This document shows positions 1-7,960 of a stretch of DNA of 7,960 nucleotides, piece after piece. Numbering within the stretch: the first letter of the stretch is position 1; the number at the start of each line of letters is the position of its first letter. The notes below the pieces were generated by a model that made no database searches, was not told the DNA's origin, and worked only from the letters and a program-made list of their open reading frames with translations. Source of the stretch: Pseudomonadota bacterium (lineage in GTDB: Bacteria; Pseudomonadota; Gammaproteobacteria; Burkholderiales; Burkholderiaceae_B); assembly GCA_023389535.1 (NCBI GenBank), contig JAEWEH010000412.1:1-7960 (forward strand), read 5' to 3'. Position numbers and translations under genes: made by a program.

Positions 1-1
1 C

Positions 2-889
2 GCCTTTGCACAGGCCATGATCGAACCTGGCGCCGATGCACTGGCTGTCTGTCCCAATCCGTTCTATCAAATCTACGAGGGCGCGGCGTTGCTGGCAGGT
101 GCGCAACCGTACTTCATCAATGCCCGGGCCGAACTGAACTTTGGCTACGACTGGGCTGCAGTCCCCCAGGATATATGGCAACGCACACAGTTGCTGTTCC
201 TATGTTCACCCGGCAACCCCGCGGGCAACGTCATGTCGCTGGACGACTGGCGGACGGTGTTCGACCTGTCGGACCGGCACGGTTTTATTATTGCTTCGGA
301 CGAGTGCTATTCCGAAATATATCTCGACGAGACGCAGAAACCTCTGGGCGGCATGCAGGCGGCACAGTTGCTCGGACGATCCGATTACCGCCGGCTTGTT
401 AGTTTTTCCAGCCTGTCCAAGCGCTCGAATGTCCCAGGTTTACGGTCCGGCTTCGTTGCGGGCGATGCCCAGCTTATCAGCAAATTCTTGCTTTACCGCA
501 CCTATCATGGCAGTGCCATGAGCCCGGTCGTGTCGCAAGCGAGTATCGCCGCATGGAGCGACGAAGCCCATGTGGCGGAAAATCGCCGCTTGTATCGCGA
601 AAAATTCGCTGCCGTCGTGCCTGTCCTGGCCCCCGCATTGGGCACAGGCTGGCCCGATGCGTCCTTCTACCTGTGGGCGCAAACCCCGTATGACGATGCC
701 CGGTTCGTACGCGACCTGTATGCGGCAACTGCCGTAACTGCTTTGCCGGGCAGCTTTTTGGCGCGCGAAGCGCACGGCAGCAACCCGGGCGCGGGCCGGA
801 TCCGCATTGCGCTGGTGGCTCCCCTGCAGCAATGCGTCGAGGCCGCCCAACGTATCGCGGATTTCGCCACCGGGCTGACTGCACGCTGA
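2..889 (+). CDS. dapC: N-succinyldiaminopimelate aminotransferase DapC, 5' truncated
   Basis: PLP-dependent class I/II (fold type I) aminotransferase. It would transfer an amino group from glutamate to N-succinyl-2-amino-6-ketopimelate, giving N-succinyl-LL-diaminopimelate, in the cytoplasm. The frame is open to the left edge, so the gene starts upstream; about 295 residues are visible and roughly 100 N-terminal residues of a ~400-residue family member are missing. The ATG at 17 is internal, because the protein continues upstream in frame. Counting from that Met, visible features are [13 protein letters not shown] (12-24), SPGNPAGN (64-71), the SDECYSE block (94-100) whose Asp95 should contact the pyridine nitrogen, and [18 protein letters not shown] (129-146) with Lys135 (codon 419-421) as the expected Schiff-base lysine. 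Placement just before dapD and dapE fixes the substrate; on sequence alone it could be read as a generic aspartate-type aminotransferase. Stop TGA at 887-889; 85 bases separate it from dapD. Confidence 0.92.
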   Translation, partial: AFAQAMIEPGADALAVCPNPFYQIYEGAALLAGAQPYFINARAELNFGYDWAAVPQDIWQRTQLLFLCSPGNPAGNVMSLDDWRTVFDLSDRHGFIIASDECYSEIYLDETQKPLGGMQAAQLLGRSDYRRLVSFSSLSKRSNVPGLRSGFVAGDAQLISKFLLYRTYHGSAMSPVVSQASIAAWSDEAHVAENRRLYREKFAAVVPVLAPALGTGWPDASFYLWAQTPYDDARFVRDLYAATAVTALPGSFLAREAHGSNPGAGRIRIALVAPLQQCVEAAQRIADFATGLTAR

Positions 890-974
890 AACAGTTCCCT
901 TCCTCGCCGGCAACGCGGCAAGGCGGGCCGGCAGCACCAGACACCCCTTGCCTTTGACGGAGCGCCAGACGCCG

Positions 975-2938
<1,964 letters not shown>

Positions 2939-2939
2939 C

Positions 2940-2943
2940 GGAG
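2940..2943 (+). promoter_or_regulatory. Ribosome binding site deciding the prmB start
   Basis: GGAG six bases before ATG 2950, immediately after the dapE stop (2936-2938). It supports the start at 2950 over in-frame upstream starts that lie inside dapE and would give residues with no likeness to PrmB. Confidence 0.7.
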
Positions 2944-2949
2944 CGCCGT

Positions 2950-3843
2950 ATGCATCAAAACGCCCTTCAAGAATTACACACCGTGCGCGACCTGCTGCGC
3001 TATGCAGTCAGCCGGTTCAATGCTGCAGCCCTGTCTTTCGGGCATGGCAGCGACAACGCCTGGGATGAAGCCGTTTATCTCCTGTTGCATACATTGCATC
3101 TGCCCCTGGACACGGTCGACCCATTCCTCGACGCGCGGCTGTTGCCGGAAGAACGCGAGCGCTTTCTGAAATTGCTGGAACGGCGGGTCACGGAACGCGT
3201 CCCGGCGGCCTATCTGACGGGCGAGGCCTGGCTTCAAGGCCACCGCTTCAAGGTCGATCCCCGCGTCATCATCCCGCGCTCGCCCATTTCCGAATTGCTG
3301 GCCGACAGTCTGAGCCCCTGGATAGACGATCCGGACAGCGTGGACTACGTGCTGGACCTGTGCACAGGTTCGGGATGTCTGGCCGTGCTGGCCGCCCTGG
3401 CCTTTCCCAATGCGCAAGTAGATGCCGTGGACCTGTCTGAACATGCGCTGGATGTCGCTGACCAGAATATTGAATTGTCCGGGCTGGATGGCCGGATTGC
3501 CACGCATTGCAGCGATCTCTTCGATCAGTTGCCCGATTGTGAGTACCGCCTGATCCTTTGCAATCCGCCCTACGTGAACAGCCACTCCATGGAAGCACTG
3601 CCACAGGAATATCGCCACGAGCCGACCATGGCGCTGGCGGGCGGCGAAGATGGCATGGACCTGGTGCGCCGCCTGCTGCGCGATGCGCCGTCCTTCATGG
3701 CGCCGGACGGTATGCTGGTGCTCGAGATCGGCAATGAATACGATAATTTTGTGGCGGCTTTCCCCGAATTGGATCCCGTCTGGCTCAGCACCGAAAATAC
3801 CGAAGATCACATCCTGATGCTGACCCGCGATCAGTTGGCTTGA
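2950..3843 (+). CDS. prmB: Ribosomal protein L3 N5-glutamine methyltransferase PrmB
   Basis: SAM-dependent class I methyltransferase of the HemK/PrmB group, which methylates a glutamine side chain in ribosomal protein L3 during 50S assembly. The 297-residue product has an N-terminal helical substrate-recognition domain (1-~95) and a Rossmann catalytic domain. AYLTGEAWLQGHRF (87-100) followed by VDPRVIIPRSPISELL (102-117) is the PrmB signature; PrmC, the release-factor enzyme, lacks this SPI block. Motif I DLCTGSGCLA (136-145) binds SAM, VDAVDLSEHAL (157-167) holds the acidic ribose-binding residue, and NPPY (205-208) is the glutamine-methylating motif. The gap to dapE is 11 bases, so it is probably the distal gene of the dap transcript. 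The same adjacency is common in related betaproteobacteria and does not imply a role in DAP synthesis. The last codons belong to a 16-bp repeat that continues into the next gene's start. Confidence 0.94.
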   Translation: MHQNALQELHTVRDLLRYAVSRFNAAALSFGHGSDNAWDEAVYLLLHTLHLPLDTVDPFLDARLLPEERERFLKLLERRVTERVPAAYLTGEAWLQGHRFKVDPRVIIPRSPISELLADSLSPWIDDPDSVDYVLDLCTGSGCLAVLAALAFPNAQVDAVDLSEHALDVADQNIELSGLDGRIATHCSDLFDQLPDCEYRLILCNPPYVNSHSMEALPQEYRHEPTMALAGGEDGMDLVRRLLRDAPSFMAPDGMLVLEIGNEYDNFVAAFPELDPVWLSTENTEDHILMLTRDQLA

Positions 3844-3861
3844 ATAGCGGTTGGCTTGAAT
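3830..3861 (+). repeat. 16-bp tandem repeat across the prmB stop and ABC-F start
   Basis: Unit 1 (3830-3845) reads ATCAGTTGGCTTGAAT and unit 2 (3846-3861) reads AGCGGTTGGCTTGAAT. They match at 14 of 16 positions, and the last 12 bases are identical. Unit 1 contains the final prmB codons and TGA stop; unit 2 ends in the first two bases of the ABC-F ATG. Collapsing one unit would leave the prmB TGA directly abutting the ATG. Inference: a small slippage duplication pushed the two genes apart. Confidence 0.75.
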
Positions 3862-5794
3862 GATACGCGCTACAGGTTTGACGCTGCGCCGCGGCACGAA
3901 GGTCTTACTGGACAACACCGATTTCGTCGTCAATCCCGGCGAGCGCCTTGGCATCGTGGGTAAAAACGGCGCCGGCAAATCGACGCTCTTTGCCTTGCTG
4001 CAGGGCCGGCTGGATGCCGATGCGGGCAGCTTGCTGATTCCGGCGGGCTGGCACATTGCCAGCGTTGAACAGGAAATCAGCCAGAACGAACTGCCTGCAC
4101 GGGAATTCGTCATTCATGGCGACACACATCTGACCGCATTGCAGGCGGAACGCGCCGCCACGCCGGACCACGACGGTCACCGGATCGCCGAGCTGGAAGC
4201 CGCATTGGTCGAAGCCGGCGCCTGGAGCGCCGCATCGCGCGCGGAACAGTTGTTGGCCGGTCTGGGTTTTTCTCCGGATCAATGGCTCAGCCCTGTCAAC
4301 AGTTTCTCAGGCGGATGGCAGATGCGGCTGGCGCTGGCACGCGCCCTGATGGCCCCTTCGGACCTGTTGTTGCTGGACGAGCCCACCAACCACCTGGACC
4401 TGGACGCCATGCTATGGCTGGAAAAATGGCTGGCTGCATACCAGGGCACGGTGCTGCTGATTTCACACGACACGGAATTCCTGGATGCTGTGGCGAAAAG
4501 CATTTTGCATTTCGACCAGGCCAAACTGATTCGCTATCGCGGCGGCTATCAGGACTTTCTGACGCAGCGGGCCGAACGCCTGCGCCAGACCCGTCTGGCG
4601 TGGGACCGGCAGACGCGCGAAACCGCCCGGCTGCAAAGCTTCATCGACCGCTTCAAGGCCAAGGCCACCAAGGCCAAGCAGGCGCAGAGCCGCGTCAAGG
4701 CGCTGGCCCGGATGGAGGCCCTGGCCCCTTTGCAGGCCGAGGCGGGCATAGACATCCGCATTCCGGAACCAGCCAGCATGCCGGACCCGCTGCTGGTGCT
4801 TGATGGCGTCGCCACAGGCTACAGGAATGAACAAGGCGGCGCGCACAGCGTGTTGCGCGACGTCAGCCTGATGGTGCGGGGCGGCGCGCGCGTCGGAGTC
4901 CTGGGCGTGAACGGCGCCGGCAAGAGCACACTGATCAAGACATTGGCAGAAGAGTTGCCGGCGCTGGCGGGTGAACGCCGCGCCTCCAAGGGATTGGAGA
5001 TCGGCTATTTCGCCCAGCACCAGTTGGATATGCTGGACCCGGACTCCACCCCCTTGCAGCACTTGGCCCGTCTCGCCCCGCAGACCCGCGAACAGGAACT
5101 GCGCAATTACCTAGGCGGTTTCGGCTTCAGCGGCGACACCGTCAACAGCAAGATCGCGCCCATGTCGGGCGGCGAAAAGGCACGTCTGGCGCTGTCTTTG
5201 ATCGTCTGGCAAAAGCCCAACCTGTTGCTGCTTGACGAGCCCAGCAACCACCTGGACGTCGATACCCGTGAAGCCCTGGCCACGGCCCTGGCTGAATTTC
5301 CCGGCAGCGTCCTGCTGGTTTCGCATGATCGACATCTGCTGCGCACCACCGTCGATAGCTTCTGGATCGTGGCCGATGGACGGGTCCAGGAGTTTGACGG
5401 CGATCTGGAAGACTACCGGGACTGGCTGAACGCACGCGCCGCCGGCGCGCGGGCCGAAGCACGCAACGATGAACAGCAAGCGTCAGGCACATCGCCCGCC
5501 AACGATCGCAAGGCGCAGCGCCGCCAGGAAGCAGAAGAGCGCCAACGCCTGGCCGTTCTACGCAAACCCTTGGAAGGCCGTTTGAAAACGGTGGAAAAGG
5601 CCATGGAAGCCACCTCCCGTCGCCTGCAGGAACTGGACTCCTTGATCGCGGACCCTGACTTCTATTCGGACGAGCGCCGCGACGAGCGGCTCAAAGCACT
5701 GGAGGAACACGGTGAACTGAGCAAGCGGCACCAGGACCTTGAAGAGCAGTGGCTGGAAATCCAGGAGGAACTGGAAGCGCTGGCCCAAGCGTAA
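3860..5794 (+). CDS. yheS: ABC-F family ATPase, YheS type
   Basis: Soluble twin-ATPase ABC-F protein with no membrane segments. Family members bind the ribosomal E site and act on stalled or non-optimal peptidyl-tRNA states. The 644 residues are collinear with E. coli YheS (about 637) from the first residue (MIRATGLTLRRGTKVLLDN), which supports this start. ABC1 has Walker A GKNGAGKST (34-42), signature FSGGW (149-153), Walker B LLLLDEPTNHLD (169-180) and switch SHD (202-204). The tRNA-interacting linker (~225-305) carries the basic KAKATKAKQAQSR (266-278). ABC2 has Walker A GVNGAGKST (349-357), YFAQHQLDML (383-392), SGGEK (436-440), LLLLDEPSNHLD (455-466, Ser where Thr is usual) and SHD (488-490). 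A charged, probably coiled-coil C-terminal domain covers ~545-644. Both catalytic glutamates (174, 460) are present. No convincing Shine-Dalgarno precedes the ATG, 16 bases after prmB, so coupling to prmB translation is plausible. Uup is an alternative paralogue, but the YheS-like N-terminus, linker and LARLAPQ block argue against it. Confidence 0.9.
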   Translation: MIRATGLTLRRGTKVLLDNTDFVVNPGERLGIVGKNGAGKSTLFALLQGRLDADAGSLLIPAGWHIASVEQEISQNELPAREFVIHGDTHLTALQAERAATPDHDGHRIAELEAALVEAGAWSAASRAEQLLAGLGFSPDQWLSPVNSFSGGWQMRLALARALMAPSDLLLLDEPTNHLDLDAMLWLEKWLAAYQGTVLLISHDTEFLDAVAKSILHFDQAKLIRYRGGYQDFLTQRAERLRQTRLAWDRQTRETARLQSFIDRFKAKATKAKQAQSRVKALARMEALAPLQAEAGIDIRIPEPASMPDPLLVLDGVATGYRNEQGGAHSVLRDVSLMVRGGARVGVLGVNGAGKSTLIKTLAEELPALAGERRASKGLEIGYFAQHQLDMLDPDSTPLQHLARLAPQTREQELRNYLGGFGFSGDTVNSKIAPMSGGEKARLALSLIVWQKPNLLLLDEPSNHLDVDTREALATALAEFPGSVLLVSHDRHLLRTTVDSFWIVADGRVQEFDGDLEDYRDWLNARAAGARAEARNDEQQASGTSPANDRKAQRRQEAEERQRLAVLRKPLEGRLKTVEKAMEATSRRLQELDSLIADPDFYSDERRDERLKALEEHGELSKRHQDLEEQWLEIQEELEALAQA

Positions 5795-5824
5795 GCAGTT
5801 GGGTCCGATGCGGCCTTACCTTCG

Positions 5825-6118
5825 TCAGCCTTCGTAGCTGACTATGACCACGTCCGCGGCCTGCTCCCTGATCGGAACGATGCCCTGGTAGGCGGCTGAA
5901 TCGTGCCACGCCCTGATGGCATCGCGATCGGGAAAACGGATGACCACCGTATCGGTATAAGGATGCTCGCCCGCCAGGACTTGCGCTCCCATTCCGCGAA
6001 ATAGCAGCTGTGCGCCCCAAGGCGCCACGGTGGCCGGTACTTTGCTGCAGTATTCGGCCCATTTTTCAGCGTCTTTGACGCGGATGTGCCCGATGATGTA
6101 GGCGCTTTTGGTTTCCAT
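5825..6118 (-). CDS. DUF1330 domain protein, function unknown
   Basis: A 97-residue cytoplasmic protein with no signal peptide or membrane segment. It spans essentially one DUF1330 domain, a dimeric alpha+beta-barrel (ferredoxin-like) family related in fold to EthD and antibiotic-monooxygenase-like proteins; no reaction is established for it. Visible family features are the start SAYIIGHIRVKDAEKWAEY (5-23), the central GAQLLFRGMGAQVLAGEHPY (35-54), VVIRFPDRDAIRAWHDSAAYQ (58-78) and the ending REQAADVVIVSYEG (84-97). The start is the ATG whose complement lies at 6116-6118; GAGG lies four bases upstream of it (complement of 6123-6126). The same frame stays open further upstream into dctP, but that part looks nothing like the family. 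It is convergent with the ABC-F gene (30 bases between stops) and divergent from the TRAP operon, so it is probably transcribed alone. A link to the transporter is possible but unproven. Confidence 0.88.
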   Translation of the reverse strand: METKSAYIIGHIRVKDAEKWAEYCSKVPATVAPWGAQLLFRGMGAQVLAGEHPYTDTVVIRFPDRDAIRAWHDSAAYQGIVPIREQAADVVIVSYEG

Positions 6119-6151
6119 AAATCCTCGCGTTTCGAAGGCCGGTTTCGGCAG

Positions 6152-6166
6152 TACACCAGCAGTGTA
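6152..6166. promoter_or_regulatory. Short inverted repeat upstream of DUF1330 gene
   Basis: TACAC-CAGCA-GTGTA is a perfect 5-bp inverted repeat with a 5-base spacer, 34 bases before the DUF1330 start, where a repressor or activator of that gene could bind. It is short enough to be chance, and its half-site does not match the palindrome at the dctP promoter. Confidence 0.25.
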
Positions 6167-6261
6167 ATGCTCACCTCGTATTCCGCCACGCTTCGCGCAG
6201 CCCGTCAGGCACGCGCGTCGGACCTTGAACGCCACTAATGACAAACCCTTAAGTAAATCTT

Positions 6262-7375
<1,114 letters not shown>

Positions 7376-7447
7376 TCATTGCTTCTTCAGCGCACCGGCA
7401 CTTGCCGTGCACCCGATCCATACCATAACAAACAGCGGCGCGACGTC

Positions 7448-7475
7448 CTGAGGCCGCCCTCGCGGGCGGCCTCAG
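7448..7475 (+). terminator. GC-rich hairpin between dctP and dctQ, partial terminator or 3'-end stabiliser
   Basis: Perfect 12-bp stem, CTGAGGCCGCCC (7448-7459) and GGGCGGCCTCAG (7464-7475), with the 4-base loop TCGC. No T-run follows, so it is not a complete intrinsic terminator. It lies 73 bases after the dctP stop and ends 24 bases before the dctQ ATG. Such hairpins after binding-protein genes often protect the upstream mRNA or end part of the transcripts, giving more binding protein than membrane subunits; that role here is inferred. Confidence 0.65.
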
Positions 7476-7499
7476 CCCGGGCCCGTACGGAGTAACGCC

Positions 7500-7960
7500 A
7501 TGCATTTTCGCTGGCTCGAGCGCTTTGAAGAGGGACTGATCGCCTTTCTTCTAGCCGCAATGACCATCATCACCTTTGCTCAGGTCATTGCACGTTATAT
7601 CTTTAATTACAGCTTTACGTGGGCGCTTGAACTGGCCACCTACTTATTCGGCGGCCTGATCTTCTTAGGACTGTCTTACGGCGTGCGCGTCAGCGCCCAC
7701 ATAGGCGTCGATGCCCTGGTCAAAGTGCTTCCCGCCCGTATCGCGCGCGCAGTAGGTATCATGGCATGCCTGTTGTGTCTGGGATATGCCTGCATCGTTT
7801 TCTATGGGTCATGGGTCTATGTGGAGAAAATGTATGTCATAGGAATCCTGGCGCAGGACCTTCCCATCCCACAATGGGTACCGCGTTTGGTCATGCCCGT
7901 CGGCTTCGCGCTGCTCTTCATCCGCTTCTTGCAGGTGCTCGTGGCCATGCTGCGTGGCCG
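7500..7960 (+). CDS. dctQ: TRAP transporter small membrane subunit DctQ, 3' truncated
   Basis: Small integral membrane subunit of the tripartite TRAP transporter, pairing with the large DctM subunit in the inner membrane. The frame is open from ATG 7500 to the window end with no stop, giving 153 visible residues of a family usually ~160-230 long. GGAG (7489-7492) lies seven bases before the start. Four hydrophobic segments are visible at about 11-33, 45-61, 84-104 and 128-150, the usual DctQ topology. Family landmarks are FAQVIARYIFNYSFTWALEL (26-45), where the Trp-x-x-Glu of the second helix is conserved, and SYGVRVSAHIGVDAL (59-73) with the HIxVD motif. Position 124 bases after dctP, with the hairpin between, fits a dctPQM operon; dctM should follow outside the window. 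Confidence 0.92.
   Translation, partial: MHFRWLERFEEGLIAFLLAAMTIITFAQVIARYIFNYSFTWALELATYLFGGLIFLGLSYGVRVSAHIGVDALVKVLPARIARAVGIMACLLCLGYACIVFYGSWVYVEKMYVIGILAQDLPIPQWVPRLVMPVGFALLFIRFLQVLVAMLRG

Noticed and set aside
906..932. GCCGGC repeated at 906-911 and 927-932 in the dapC-dapD gap
   Set aside because: Six-base self-complementary words are common in GC-rich DNA; no T-run or clear regulatory role.
948..974. TTG start extending dapD by nine residues
   Set aside because: ATG 975 gives the 273-residue family length and a typical N-terminus; the extra residues look like leader DNA.
2974..4113. Long minus-strand open frame (379 codons) opposite prmB and the ABC-F start
   Set aside because: Antisense shadow of two well-supported genes in GC-rich DNA; it crosses a gene boundary and its translation shows no recognisable domain.
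5782..5805. Possible hairpin at the end of the ABC-F gene (CCCAA ... TTGGG)
   Set aside because: Only about seven pairs including a G-U, a 10-base loop and no T-run; too weak to call a terminator.
7392..7410. Second small hairpin after dctP (CGGCA/TGCCG)
   Set aside because: Five-pair core with a two-base loop and a bulge; not convincing next to the strong stem at 7448-7475.

Overview
This looks like ordinary chromosome from a GC-rich betaproteobacterium, most likely in the Alcaligenaceae (Bordetella/Achromobacter/Pusillimonas side). The reasons are the dapC-dapD-dapE order followed by prmB, the succinylase DAP pathway with a dedicated DapC, and a C4-dicarboxylate-type TRAP operon next door. 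The genus cannot be fixed from the sequence alone. I saw no CRISPR array, tRNA, rRNA, insertion sequence or prophage gene, and no gene-free stretch longer than about 250 bases.

Positions 1-3843 hold a compact plus-strand cluster: dapC (5' end cut off by the window), dapD, dapE and prmB. DapD, DapC and DapE are three consecutive steps from tetrahydrodipicolinate to LL-diaminopimelate, the precursor of lysine and of the peptidoglycan cross-link. dapD and dapE overlap by one base, and only 11 bases separate dapE from prmB, so at least dapD-dapE-prmB should be one transcript. prmB encodes the methyltransferase for a glutamine of ribosomal protein L3. Sixteen bases after it starts a full-length YheS-type ABC-F ATPase (3860-5794), a ribosome-acting factor. 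The prmB/ABC-F junction carries a near-perfect 16-bp tandem repeat.

Positions 5825-6118 hold a small DUF1330 gene on the minus strand, convergent with the ABC-F gene and divergent from the TRAP operon. The 249-base gap between DUF1330 and dctP contains a sigma70-like promoter. An 18-bp perfect palindrome lies between its -35 and -10 elements, a good candidate operator.

Positions 6368-7960 are the start of a TRAP transporter operon: dctP (periplasmic binding protein with signal peptide), a strong GC-rich hairpin in the dctP-dctQ gap, and dctQ (small membrane subunit), which runs off the window. dctM is expected next but is not visible.

Nothing here amounts to a new biological system. The items most worth a second look are the palindromic operator, the dctP-dctQ hairpin and the duplicated prmB/ABC-F junction.
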